Of a DNA stretch of 64,000 bases, positions 1-8,743 are shown piece by piece. This DNA is from Halocatena marina (GTDB lineage: Archaea > Halobacteriota > Halobacteria > Halobacteriales > Haloarculaceae): contig NZ_JALLPK010000001.1 in assembly GCF_023276375.1 (NCBI RefSeq), positions 1,922,001-1,986,000 of the forward strand. Direction: 5' to 3'. Under the pieces are notes generated by a model. It saw nothing but the letters and a program-made list of their open reading frames with translations. It did not search any database and was not told where the DNA came from. Made by a program: the position numbers and the translations under genes. Numbering within the stretch: position 1 is the first letter of the stretch; the number at the start of each line of letters is the position of its first letter.

Positions 1-462
1 GTAAAAATAAAGACACAGATCAAGATTGGAGTTAGAGACGATTGGATGGTTAGGTGCTTCACGGTGACAACAGAGCCGCCAAACTGGCTGAGAGTAGTCT
101 TCGAACAGGGGTCCACATAACGGCACTCATATTCTGCGATCGTAGAGAAATCCTACGATTGTGCGGTAGTATCGAAAGATATCACAGTTGGACCGAGAAG
201 TGTTCACCACAAGAAGAGAAGATGATCGAACCTTCGAGCTCGTTTATATAACGTTAGCTGGCCATCGATTGAAATTCATCACGTAATCGCCCTACAGCAG
301 GTGCGAAGATAATTTTAATTCATTTTCCCTCAGACCACCGATCCGAAATTGCGATGTAATCTGATTCGCAGAGATCCAACGGGTCGTGTCGTTTCAAGAT
401 GACAGTGACGGCACACCCACGCCACGTTTCTTTACTATCGATGCCGTCTGTAATAGACACAG
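1..462. other. Left-edge non-coding stretch
   Basis: No convincing gene is seen here. A 65-codon open frame at 54-251 has an unremarkable composition with many Cys, Arg and Ser residues, no recognisable motif and no homologue that I recognise, so it is not called. A small inverted repeat lies at 139-145 and 153-159 (ATCGTAG and CTACGAT, 7-nt loop). The last 100 bases before the thiolase ATG at 463 presumably carry its promoter, but I see no clear TATA element at the expected spacing. Confidence 0.4.
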
Positions 463-1647
463 ATGGGTGCAGTACTGATCGGTTACGGCGAAACGAGTGT
501 CGGAGAGGCAGTCGGCTGCGGATACGAAGCTCTGAATATGTGGGCGACCCGCGAAGCGTTGAGTGATACCGGGCTTGAGCCGGACGATATTGATGGACTC
601 ATCGCCAGTGCGCCGTTTCGATCGGAGCGTTTTCCGCTTCCTCGCCTGATCGAACACCTCGGATTGGCTCCGTTACAGTTTGCAGAACTAACTGGCCTTG
701 GTGGTGCATCCCACGTGAACTCGATTAAACGAGCGACAGCGGCAGTCGAAACCGGTCGGGCAGAAACCGTGCTCGTCGTTGCCGCGGATGCGCTCTCCTC
801 AGAGGTAGGACCGTCGACAGTCATCGAATCGTTGGCCGAAAGCGTTGGTACGTTCGAGGATCCCGCAAACATCGTCCCATCGCTCTATGCACATGTTGCA
901 AACTGGCACATCGATACGTTCGGAACGACACGAAAACAGCTCGCCGAGGTAGCGTCTATCGCGTACGAGCACGCATCGATGCAGCGACCGGATCGGGTAC
1001 ACGAGACTGAGACGAAATCGGCAGATGAGATCCTCGACTCACCCATGATCTCAACACCGCTGACAGCGGATCAATGCGCTCTCATCTCCGATGGAGGCGC
1101 GGCATTCATCGTGACGACCGAAGCAAACGCAGAGCGCCTCGATAGGGAAAGCCGAGGTAACAGCGAGCGCCCTCCAGTTCGGCTAGTAGGGTTCGGAGCG
1201 CAACACACGCACGATCACCTCACACAAATGCCGACGTTCGGTGAAACAGGCGCTGTAAAAGCAGGTCAGCAGGCGATGACCGAAGCGGATGTCACCCACG
1301 ACGAGATCGACCTCCTCGAAATCTACGACTGTTTTACGATCACCGTTCTTCGGATCGTCGAAGATCTCGGGTTTTGCGAGCTCGGCGACGGCGGTTCCCT
1401 CATCGAAAGTGGCGACCTCCGGCTCTCTGGAAAATGGCCGCTCAACACCCACGGTGGGGCGCTCGCACAAGCACATCCCGGAATGCCGAGCGGAATATTC
1501 CACATCACTGAAACAATCCGCCAACTCCAAGGACGGGCCGAGGCGACACAGGTAGAAGACGCGTCGACAGCGCTTGTGCACGGAAACGGTGGGGTTTTCT
1601 CGACACAGGCGGTTGCGGTACTCGAACGGGGTGATACCCGTGACTAA
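463..1647 (+). CDS. Thiolase-family protein, catalytic (alpha) subunit
   Basis: 394-aa member of the thiolase / SCP-x-like acyltransferase family, expected to catalyse cytoplasmic beta-ketothiolysis or Claisen condensation of acyl-CoAs. The usual nucleophilic Cys loop is replaced by a GGAS segment with Ser83. The other catalytic blocks are NTHGG (His330) and HGNGG (His373), where classical thiolases carry a C-x-G motif. From family knowledge this resembles the haloarchaeal two-subunit ketothiolases (PhaA/BktB type), in which a Ser-His-His variant has been described. Length is normal for the family. The next gene, an OB-fold protein, overlaps its stop by 8 nt and is the expected small subunit. 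A lipid-transfer-type thiolase without ketothiolase activity is the alternative. Confidence 0.85.
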   Translation: MGAVLIGYGETSVGEAVGCGYEALNMWATREALSDTGLEPDDIDGLIASAPFRSERFPLPRLIEHLGLAPLQFAELTGLGGASHVNSIKRATAAVETGRAETVLVVAADALSSEVGPSTVIESLAESVGTFEDPANIVPSLYAHVANWHIDTFGTTRKQLAEVASIAYEHASMQRPDRVHETETKSADEILDSPMISTPLTADQCALISDGGAAFIVTTEANAERLDRESRGNSERPPVRLVGFGAQHTHDHLTQMPTFGETGAVKAGQQAMTEADVTHDEIDLLEIYDCFTITVLRIVEDLGFCELGDGGSLIESGDLRLSGKWPLNTHGGALAQAHPGMPSGIFHITETIRQLQGRAEATQVEDASTALVHGNGGVFSTQAVAVLERGDTRD

Positions 1648-2041
1648 CCGACCGATGCCGTCGGCGACAACCGATCACGAACGGCAGTACTGGCAACGGG
1701 TGGCAGACGGAGATGTCTGCATCGTGCGCTGTCACGCTTGTGGCAGTGCGAGTCATCCTCCACGACGATACTGTCCGGTCTGCTACTCCGATGATTGGAC
1801 GTTCGAATCGATCACGGGAACTGGTACCGTCTACGGCCATACCTGCATTCACCGACCTACACGGACGTTCGAGGCGGATGCACCCCTCGTTTCGGCCATC
1901 GTTACGTTAGACGAAGGGCCACGGCTCATGGGACAGGTTGATTGTGATCCAGCGGCGATCGAGGTGGGACGTCGCGTCTGCCTCGACACATCGACGCTTT
2001 CGTCGGACGATGTCCGTCTCGTCTTTGAACTGCAAGAGTGA
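1640..2041 (+). CDS. Zn-ribbon OB-fold protein (DUF35), thiolase small subunit
   Basis: 133-aa protein with an N-terminal rubredoxin-like zinc ribbon (C-x2-C in CHACG and C-x2-C in CPVC) followed by a DUF35 OB-fold (GTGTVYGHT, then PLVSAIVTLDEGPRLMGQV). Such proteins pair with thiolase-like catalytic subunits in archaea and are needed for their activity or stability. I chose the GTG at 1640 because GGGGTGAT, a good Shine-Dalgarno match, ends a few bases before it and it overlaps the thiolase stop by 8 nt, implying translational coupling. An upstream in-frame ATG at 1574 would add residues encoded entirely inside the thiolase gene and is unlikely. Confidence 0.85.
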   Translation: MTNRPMPSATTDHERQYWQRVADGDVCIVRCHACGSASHPPRRYCPVCYSDDWTFESITGTGTVYGHTCIHRPTRTFEADAPLVSAIVTLDEGPRLMGQVDCDPAAIEVGRRVCLDTSTLSSDDVRLVFELQE

Positions 2042-2162
2042 ACGGTCTTCTAGCCGTGTGAATCCGATTTAGCACCGTTCACAACGGCATCTGTGCCCAG
2101 CGCTCGACGATCGAATCCACTAATCAGAGAAACACTGGTTCAATGGAGCACCTGAACTGTGA

Positions 2163-3098
2163 TTAGATAGCAATTTCGTCGGCGAGTTGTTCGAGCGCGG
2201 GCCGACCGTACGCTTCCCCATCGAGTTCGGGCACCACCTGAATCGAGAAGTCCGGAAACTCCGACTCGATGCGATTAATATTCTGTTCGTGTCGTGCTTG
2301 CCGTGCTCGACACCGGCCACAGTCCGTAGCGACCTCTTCGACAACGCGATTGACGACGAGCGTTTCGACGGAAATGTCGAACGAACGCAGCCGTTCGACG
2401 AGCTGTCTCGTTTCTTCGATCGCAAGCGTTTCGGGGATGAGGACAACCCTGAAATCGGTGCGTTCGGAGTCACGAACGAGCGCAGCGACACGCTCCATCC
2501 TGTTTCGGAGTGTCTCGATCTCGTCCGCATCGCGGTCGCTTCGGAAAAAGGCTGCTGGGCCGAACACCATACTCCTCGCAGAGTCGACCATCTGATGGAC
2601 CTGTCCTTGGAGCTTCGCGGCTGTCGATAGTGATTCGCTCAGCACGTCAGGCAGACCCAACAAACGGAGTGTGTGGCCAGTCGGAGCGGTGTCGAATACG
2701 ACGCGGTCCCACTCGTCCTCACGCCCGTACTCATCGAAGAACTGCAGTGCAGCCAGTTCATCGCTCCCAGGGACGAATCCAGCGGTGAACAAACGCTCGA
2801 CATCTTCGTCGGTGAGACGGATACCAGCCTCACGAAGATCGGCCGCAATCGCCTCAACGACAGCCCGATAGATGTCTTGACCCGATGTGGCGTCTGCCTC
2901 GACACCCCAAAGCTCCGATTCGATCTCTGTCGGACTGCCGCCGAGATCGACCCCAAGGCTCTCACCGAGTGAGTGTGCGGGATCAGTCGACACGACGAGC
3001 GTCCGCTCGCCGCGATTGGCGAGTGCGATTGCCGTCGCAGCGGCACACGTCGTTTTCCCGACACCACCTTTCCCCCCGTAGAGTATGTATTTGGACAT
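2163..3098 (-). CDS. ArsA/Get3-family ATPase
   Basis: 311-aa soluble P-loop ATPase of the ArsA/Get3 (SIMIBI, deviant Walker A) family. The N-terminus has GGKGGVGKTT with the signature Lys, followed by STDPAHSLG (switch I), DTAPTGHTLRLL (switch II), and a CGRCRARQ zinc-type Cys pair near residue 270. Family members either power arsenite efflux or sort tail-anchored membrane proteins. No arsB, acr3 or arsR gene lies nearby, so a Get3-like or unassigned role is equally possible. The start is placed at MSKYILYGGKGG (3098) because the P-loop begins immediately afterwards, as in relatives; the 23 extra residues from an upstream ATG look non-homologous. It is divergent from the ABC exporter that follows. 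Confidence 0.85.
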   Translation of the reverse strand: MSKYILYGGKGGVGKTTCAAATAIALANRGERTLVVSTDPAHSLGESLGVDLGGSPTEIESELWGVEADATSGQDIYRAVVEAIAADLREAGIRLTDEDVERLFTAGFVPGSDELAALQFFDEYGREDEWDRVVFDTAPTGHTLRLLGLPDVLSESLSTAAKLQGQVHQMVDSARSMVFGPAAFFRSDRDADEIETLRNRMERVAALVRDSERTDFRVVLIPETLAIEETRQLVERLRSFDISVETLVVNRVVEEVATDCGRCRARQARHEQNINRIESEFPDFSIQVVPELDGEAYGRPALEQLADEIAI

Positions 3099-3256
3099 GT
3101 GATGTGCTTCGTGCTGTGTCCGCAAAATCGTGTGTCCTGATTCGCCAATAGTAACACTCTGAGACAATATATTTCACCTTTAGAGGTGTGGATTTCAATC
3201 TCGTCTATCCTATATCTCGTTAGATGAGCTGCATCGTGAACACGACTTTCTCATGA

Positions 3257-3281
3257 TGAAATATAGATAGGTCATATTTCA
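3257..3281. promoter_or_regulatory. Operator-like inverted repeat upstream of ABC exporter
   Basis: TGAAATAT at 3257-3264 and ATATTTCA at 3274-3281 form a perfect 8-bp inverted repeat with a 9-nt spacer. It sits in the divergent intergenic region between the ArsA-like gene (start 3098) and the ABC exporter (start 3365). Position and symmetry suit a dimeric repressor site, but no regulator is encoded next to it. In AT-rich intergenic DNA such a repeat can also arise by chance. Confidence 0.3.
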
Positions 3282-3364
3282 AATAATTCAGTAGCGGTCA
3301 GGCGTGCAGGTATCCGAATGTGTTTATCCATGCCTGAGGAAGCGCTGGGAACGCCAACCACCCA

Positions 3365-5296
3365 ATGAGTTCGGAGAGACAACTCGATTCAAAGGCCATC
3401 AAGGAGCACCGCGAAACGATCGAACACCCGTTAATTCGTCTGTTTATGGAATACGGAGAGGGGAACCGGCGATGGTTCATCGTCGGCGTTCTCACGAGCA
3501 CGGCCGCTCGGTTCCTCTCGCTGTTGCCACCCGTCATTCTTGGCGTGGCGATCGACGCCCTGTTCAATAAGACTAAGCCATTCACACTCCCGTTTGTGCC
3601 ACAGGCGTGGCTGCCCGAGACCACGTCCGGGCAGTTCTGGTTTTCGGTTGGTGTGATGGCAGTCGCAATGGTTGGGTCTGCGTTTCTCAACTTTGCTCGG
3701 CAATCATCGTTGAACTTGTTCTCCCACCGAGTCAAACACGAAGTGCGGACGGCGACCTACCAGCAGATGCAACGGCTCGACATCGACTTTTTCACCGAAA
3801 TGCAGACGGGCGAACTCATGTCGATTCTTTCTAACGATACCAATCGATTGGAGCAGTTCCTCGATTCGATGATGGGTGAGGCAATTCAACTCGGTGTCCT
3901 CATTCTCGGAACAGCCGCATTCCTTTTTTCGATTAACCGACATCTCGCTGTTGTGACGCTGTCGGTCATCCCTGTTGCTGCTGTGTTCACCTACTGGTTC
4001 ATGCGTATCGCCGAGGAGCGCTACACCGACGTCCGCGAGTCGGTTGGCGATCTCAACAGCCGACTGGAAAACAACCTGAACGGGATTCAGGTGATCAAAG
4101 CTAACAACACAGAAGAGTACGAGGACGAGCGGGTTCGCGATCACTCCTACGCATACTTTCGATTGGATTGGCTGGCGCTTCGTCTCAACTTCATCTACCG
4201 GCCGGGATTGCAAGCACTGACCTCCATTTCATTTATTCTCACGTTCACGGTCGGCGGTCTCTGGCTCATAGAGGGCAGTGCTCCCGGTCCGCTCGCTGGT
4301 GATCTTGCCGTAGGCAACCTCGTCACGTTCCTGATCCTCACCCAGCGGTTGGTCGGCCCACTGGCACAAATGGGAAATATCGTCGATCGCTACGAAGACG
4401 CCCGGGCCTCGACGAAACGGATCCTTGGGCTGATGAGTCTCCCCGTGAACATTCAGAACGCACCGGATGCGATCGACCTCCAAGATACCGATGGACGAAT
4501 CGAATACGACGACGTCTCCTTTGCCTACGACGACGAGTACGTCCTCGAAAACGTGTCATTCGTAGCAGAACCGGGTGAAACGGTCGGACTCGTTGGACCC
4601 ACCGGGGCGGGGAAGACGACGATTCTCAAGTTACTACTGCGACTCCACGATGTCGATGAAGGAGCTGTTCGACTCGATGACAACGACATTCGAACCCTCA
4701 CGCTGGAGAGCCTCCGTCAGTCGATGGGGTACGTCGGTCAAGAGAATTTCCTGTTCGACGGAACGATAACTGAAAACATCAAGTACGGTCAGTTCGAGGC
4801 GACCGACGAGGAGGTCATCAAGGCCGCAAAGCGCGCGGAGGCCCACGAGTTCATCGCCAATCTTCCGAACGGCTATGACACAGATATCGGTGAGCGGGGG
4901 GTCAAGCTGTCGGGCGGACAGCGACAGCGCGTCGCCATCGCTCGAACGATTCTCCAGCACCCGGAAATCCTCATCTTCGACGAGGCGACGAGTGCGGTTG
5001 ATACGGAGACTGAGATGCTCATCCAGCGATCCATCGACGAACTGGCTGCCGATCGAACGACGTTCGTCATTGCTCACCGCCTCTCGACAGTCAGAGATGC
5101 CGATACGATACTCGTCATCGAAGACGGCCAGATTGTCGAACAGGGCCCCCACGACGCCTTGATCGCTGAGGATGGCCTGTACGCTAACCTCTGGCGTGTT
5201 CAAGCGGGTGAGATCGATGATCTCCCCGACGAATTCGTCGAACAAGCGAGCGAACGTGTCGCTCAAGAGACCGCAAACAGAACGAACACGGACTGA
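3365..5296 (+). CDS. ABC exporter, fused permease-ATPase (MsbA/multidrug type)
   Basis: 643-aa half-transporter with an N-terminal six-helix type IV (exporter) transmembrane domain (about residues 35-345) and a C-terminal nucleotide-binding domain. Walker A is GPTGAGKTT at 411-419. The signature LSGGQRQRVAIAR, Walker B ILIFDEATSAVD and the H-loop IAHRLSTVRDAD are all intact. It should act as a homodimer exporting a lipid, drug or peptide. The acidic cytosolic C-terminal tail is typical of a haloarchaeon. There is no partner half-transporter nearby. The start at 3365 leaves a normal N-terminal elbow segment; the substrate cannot be predicted. Confidence 0.9.
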   Translation: MSSERQLDSKAIKEHRETIEHPLIRLFMEYGEGNRRWFIVGVLTSTAARFLSLLPPVILGVAIDALFNKTKPFTLPFVPQAWLPETTSGQFWFSVGVMAVAMVGSAFLNFARQSSLNLFSHRVKHEVRTATYQQMQRLDIDFFTEMQTGELMSILSNDTNRLEQFLDSMMGEAIQLGVLILGTAAFLFSINRHLAVVTLSVIPVAAVFTYWFMRIAEERYTDVRESVGDLNSRLENNLNGIQVIKANNTEEYEDERVRDHSYAYFRLDWLALRLNFIYRPGLQALTSISFILTFTVGGLWLIEGSAPGPLAGDLAVGNLVTFLILTQRLVGPLAQMGNIVDRYEDARASTKRILGLMSLPVNIQNAPDAIDLQDTDGRIEYDDVSFAYDDEYVLENVSFVAEPGETVGLVGPTGAGKTTILKLLLRLHDVDEGAVRLDDNDIRTLTLESLRQSMGYVGQENFLFDGTITENIKYGQFEATDEEVIKAAKRAEAHEFIANLPNGYDTDIGERGVKLSGGQRQRVAIARTILQHPEILIFDEATSAVDTETEMLIQRSIDELAADRTTFVIAHRLSTVRDADTILVIEDGQIVEQGPHDALIAEDGLYANLWRVQAGEIDDLPDEFVEQASERVAQETANRTNTD

Positions 5297-5489
5297 TCCA
5301 TCGTTATTGGCCTGTTATTTTACAACAGTATATCAAATCATTCAGAGATGACACGCTCATATCACAAGAGAGTGGGATTTGAATCTACCATTTGGACCCA
5401 CGATGCAGTACATTCGTGTGTTCTACAGTCTCACGATGAGCGACACATCTGTTCCATTTATTATCGATGCGATATATCCCAGCAGTAGA

Positions 5490-6452
5490 ATGGTCGCTAT
5501 CGAAACGACTGCCCTCACGAAGCGTTTTGGCGAGGTCCTCGCTGTTAACGATTTGAACCTCCGCATCGAAGATGGAGAGATATTCGGATTTTTGGGTCCG
5601 AACGGAGCTGGAAAATCCACGACGATCAATATGCTCTTGGATTTCCACCGGCCGACAGCCGGGGCAGCTACTGTCCTCGGCTACGATTCACAGACAGAAA
5701 CGGACGCAATTCGCAAGCGAGTCGGCGTCCTCCCAGAAGGGTTGGAGCTATACGAGCGCCTCACCGCGCGTGAGCATCTTGAGCTCTGTGTTCAGATGAA
5801 AAACGCTGACGACACGCCCGAGTCCGTCTTAGCGCGCGTCGGATTGAGCGATGACGGAGATCGAAAAACAGGAGGTTTCTCGAAAGGAATGCGACAGCGT
5901 CTCTCCCTCGGGATGGCGTTGATCGGTGATCCCGAACTCATCATCCTTGATGAACCCACTTCCGGATTGGACCCGAACGGTATCCAGCATTTTCGAGAGC
6001 TTCTTCGAGAAGAAGCTGAATCCGGCACAACCGTCTTCTTTTCGAGCCATATCCTCTCGGAAGTTGAGGCAGTCTGTGACCGCGTTGGCATCATGAACAA
6101 CGGCGAGCTTGTTGCCCTCGACAGCATCGATACTCTCCGCGAGCACACTGGCACAGGTGGTGAGGTCGAAATCACTGTCGAAGCAGTTCCGGACGACCTC
6201 CAACTACAATCGTTAGACGGGGTGAGCAACACAACGGTTGAGGGCAACGAGATCCACACCCACTGTTCGTCCACTGATGCGAAGATGAGCGTGATACGCC
6301 ACATCGACACCAACGCGACGATCACCGGAATCGTCGTCGGAGAAGCGTCGCTCGAAGAGCTGTTCAATGAGTACACAGACAGCAGAGATGGTGATCGTGA
6401 TGTTGACGACGATGAAACAAAGGAAAAGGACAAACAGGAGGTGATTGCGTGA
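5490..6452 (+). CDS. ABC-2 type exporter, ATP-binding subunit
   Basis: 320-aa ATPase of the NatA/DrrA/CcmA group. Walker A GPNGAGKST, the Q-loop region, signature FSKGMRQRLSLGMAL, Walker B LIILDEPTSGLDPNG and the H-loop SSHILSEVEAV are present, followed by the usual C-terminal regulatory extension and a strongly acidic tail. The start is set at MVAIETTALTKRFG (5490), where the ABC fold begins; longer in-frame starts at 5379 and 5436 add residues unlike the family. It overlaps the permease gene by 4 nt (GTGA) and a GGAGGTGAT Shine-Dalgarno lies just inside its 3' end, so the two are co-translated. Confidence 0.88.
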   Translation: MVAIETTALTKRFGEVLAVNDLNLRIEDGEIFGFLGPNGAGKSTTINMLLDFHRPTAGAATVLGYDSQTETDAIRKRVGVLPEGLELYERLTAREHLELCVQMKNADDTPESVLARVGLSDDGDRKTGGFSKGMRQRLSLGMALIGDPELIILDEPTSGLDPNGIQHFRELLREEAESGTTVFFSSHILSEVEAVCDRVGIMNNGELVALDSIDTLREHTGTGGEVEITVEAVPDDLQLQSLDGVSNTTVEGNEIHTHCSSTDAKMSVIRHIDTNATITGIVVGEASLEELFNEYTDSRDGDRDVDDDETKEKDKQEVIA

Positions 6453-7288
6453 GCATCGCTGGCGTCGTCCGCAAGGACCTCCTCGACGTTCGTCGATCTA
6501 ATCTCGTCCGGGGAGTCGGACTGTTGTATCTCGCGTTTACTGTGCTGTTTTTCTGGGGAACCGGCACCACCGGAGCGACGGATATGTACATGTCACTCTG
6601 GATGATGATCGCCATCGCCATCCTCATTATCCCGCTCATCGCGCTCGTTGCTGCGTATCTCTCGGTGGCCGGAGAACGGCAGAGCGGAAACCTCAAGTTT
6701 CTATTATCGTATCCGAACAACCGCCGCGATGTCGTCATCGGGAAGCTCGTTGCCCGATCGACGGTAGTGGCAGTGGCAATCGCGTTCGCCTACGCGGTCG
6801 GTCTCGCAGTGGCGATGTACTATTATCCTGAAGTTTTCATCGGCGATTTCGTCGCGTTCGTCGGACTGACGCTGCTGTATGCGCTCGTCTATGTGAGCAT
6901 CGCGGTTGCGATTTCGGCTGCGACCAGTACTCGATCGCGGGCAATGGGCGCGTCTATCGCCGTCTGGTTCGTGTTGAACGTGTTCTGGAACTTCCTGCCG
7001 ATCCAACCGAGGACAGTCGTCTCATTCGTCGCGGACAAGCTCGGGACGACGGTATCGACGAACATCAAGGACCTCGTTTGGGCGCTCAGTCCGACAGGGG
7101 CGTACATGAACTCAATGCAGCTCGTGTTCCCAGACTCGTACATCCGCCAGATCGGGCAACGACAGTGGCTTGACCCCAACACACCCTTCTACCTCGACGG
7201 CTGGTTCATGCTGGTCATTCTCGCTGTCTGGCTCGTCGTGCCGCTACTGCTTGGATACTGGCGCTTTGAGCGTGCAGATCTCGGCTGA
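6449..7288 (+). CDS. ABC-2 type exporter, permease subunit
   Basis: 279-aa integral membrane protein with about six predicted helices (for example LLYLAFTVLFFWG, IAIAILIIPLIALVAAYLS and the C-terminal MLVILAVWLVVPLLLGYW). It has the ABC-2 family block SVAGERQSGNLKFLLSYPNNR, in which an interfacial segment follows the second helix. It is the partner of the preceding ATPase: the GTG start overlaps that gene's TGA and is preceded by a near-perfect Shine-Dalgarno (GGAGGTGAT). Family members export drugs, lipids, carbohydrates or Na+; nothing here narrows the substrate. Confidence 0.87.
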   Translation: MSIAGVVRKDLLDVRRSNLVRGVGLLYLAFTVLFFWGTGTTGATDMYMSLWMMIAIAILIIPLIALVAAYLSVAGERQSGNLKFLLSYPNNRRDVVIGKLVARSTVVAVAIAFAYAVGLAVAMYYYPEVFIGDFVAFVGLTLLYALVYVSIAVAISAATSTRSRAMGASIAVWFVLNVFWNFLPIQPRTVVSFVADKLGTTVSTNIKDLVWALSPTGAYMNSMQLVFPDSYIRQIGQRQWLDPNTPFYLDGWFMLVILAVWLVVPLLLGYWRFERADLG

Positions 7289-7365
7289 ACTGTTGGCCTA
7301 CCATCTGAGCACGTGAGACGACACTCACGCAACGCTATTTGTTGATCGAGAGTTTGACAGTACGT

Positions 7366-8118
7366 ATGGTCGACTACACGCTGGATGGATCGATCGCTGT
7401 CATCACCATTGACCGTCCGGAGGCCAAAAACGCGATCGACAACGAGACTGCATTGGCACTCCGTGATGCATGGCAGCGATTCGACGACGATGACGACGCA
7501 TTCGTGGGCATTCTGACCGGATCAGGAGGGACATTCTCGGCGGGAGCCGATCTGAAAGCGATGGATCTCGAAGATCGTCCCGAAGGATGGCTTGGTTTTT
7601 CACGAATGCACGTGGAAAAGCCCACGATCGCAGCGATCGAAGGACACTGTGTCGCGGGCGGACTAGAGCTGGCTCTCTGGTGTGATCTTCGTGTTGCCGG
7701 AGAGAGCGCGACGTTCGGCTGCTTTGAGCGGCGGTTCGGTGTGCCGCTAGTGGATGGCGGTACCCAACGACTCCCGCACATCGTCGGACTCGGACGAGCG
7801 CTCGATATGATTCTCACAGGTCGTGCCGTCAACGCTCGTGAGGCCAAAGAATGGGGATTACTCACTCGCATCGCGGACGATGGCGCGGCGCTTGCGGTGG
7901 CACAGGAGATGGCTGCCACAATCGCTGAATACCCACAACAGACGGTCCGAACCGACCGTGCGGCGGTCTACGATGGGCTTGGCGAGGAACTGGCACAAGG
8001 ACTCCGCATCGAAGCGTGGCACGGCCAACGAGCGCTCGAAACCGCACACGAAGGTGCAGAACGCTTCGAGTCGGGGGAAGGACGCCACGGTGAGAATATC
8101 GAGCGTCGAGAAGAATAA
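7366..8118 (+). CDS. Enoyl-CoA hydratase/isomerase family protein
   Basis: 250-aa crotonase-fold protein. The CoA-binding and oxyanion-hole blocks are visible: TIDRPEAKNAID near residue 20, GTFSAGADLKAMD near 58, and IEGHCVAGGLELALWCDLRVA around 90-112. An acidic residue typical of the hydratase site is not obvious at the first position, so the reaction may be hydration, isomerisation or another crotonase chemistry. It stands alone between the ABC-2 exporter and an IS630-type protein. The start at 7366 (MVDYTLDG) is preferred over 7339 because homologues begin with this strand. Confidence 0.83.
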   Translation: MVDYTLDGSIAVITIDRPEAKNAIDNETALALRDAWQRFDDDDDAFVGILTGSGGTFSAGADLKAMDLEDRPEGWLGFSRMHVEKPTIAAIEGHCVAGGLELALWCDLRVAGESATFGCFERRFGVPLVDGGTQRLPHIVGLGRALDMILTGRAVNAREAKEWGLLTRIADDGAALAVAQEMAATIAEYPQQTVRTDRAAVYDGLGEELAQGLRIEAWHGQRALETAHEGAERFESGEGRHGENIERREE

Positions 8119-8155
8119 ACACGTACCACCTGTCTTGTTTCAATTTGTTCTGACC

Positions 8156-8674
8156 CTAAATCATCCAGCCTTTCTGAAATTCTTCCTCGAATCCGTCGTG
8201 TCCTCGTCCGTCGGCGTTCTGATGATCCTGTCGGGCAGTCGTATACGATAAACCGGCTTCGCTCATGAGTGCGCGGACCCGTCGGAGGCAATAATCGACA
8301 CCAAACGTCGACTCAATATACTCCTGTGCGAGCGCTGCTGTCCACACTGGCGCATCATATCCAACCGCAGTTGGAGAATGATGAAGCGTCTGTTCGAACT
8401 GCTCGCGTTCGTCATTGGAGAGCTTTGCTGGACGTCCTGGTCGATCGTCGTCGTAGACGACCGCTTCAAACGGCTCATCAGCGAGTCGGTCGAGACGACA
8501 CAACCAGTTGTAGATTGTTTTTTCTGTGACCCCATACATCTCTGCTAACTTCGCTTGCGAGATTCCCTCTTTGTAGGTAAGACCCACCATGACCCGTTGT
8601 GTCGCTTGTTTTCCCTCGACCGCCGCCAGCACGCTTCGGAGATCATCAGCTGTGACACGCTCTAAATGAGCCAT
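8156..8674 (-). CDS. IS630-type N-terminal HTH protein, orphan transposase part
   Basis: 172-aa protein matching the DNA-binding N-terminal half of haloarchaeal IS630-family transposases. A helix-turn-helix (QAKLAEMYGVTEKTIYNWLCRL) is followed by a basic linker (GRPAKLSNDEREQFEQ) and a second winged-helix-like unit ending LMSEAGLSYTTAR. No DDE catalytic half follows: only 37 bases separate its stop from the convergent enoyl-CoA hydratase. It is therefore either the surviving piece of an insertion sequence or a domesticated regulator; its open frame is intact. An alternative start at 8707 adds 11 residues. I saw no terminal inverted repeats around it. Confidence 0.75.
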   Translation of the reverse strand: MAHLERVTADDLRSVLAAVEGKQATQRVMVGLTYKEGISQAKLAEMYGVTEKTIYNWLCRLDRLADEPFEAVVYDDDRPGRPAKLSNDEREQFEQTLHHSPTAVGYDAPVWTAALAQEYIESTFGVDYCLRRVRALMSEAGLSYTTARQDHQNADGRGHDGFEEEFQKGWMI

Positions 8675-8743
8675 AAACAGCCATAGGGCGAGATCACGTA
8701 AAGACATTCTGCCAGTAGTATCGTTCGACGACAGCAGGATAGA

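Noticed and set aside
54..251. 65-codon frame at the left edge
   Set aside because: No family pattern, no ribosome site, and composition unlike the acidic neighbours.
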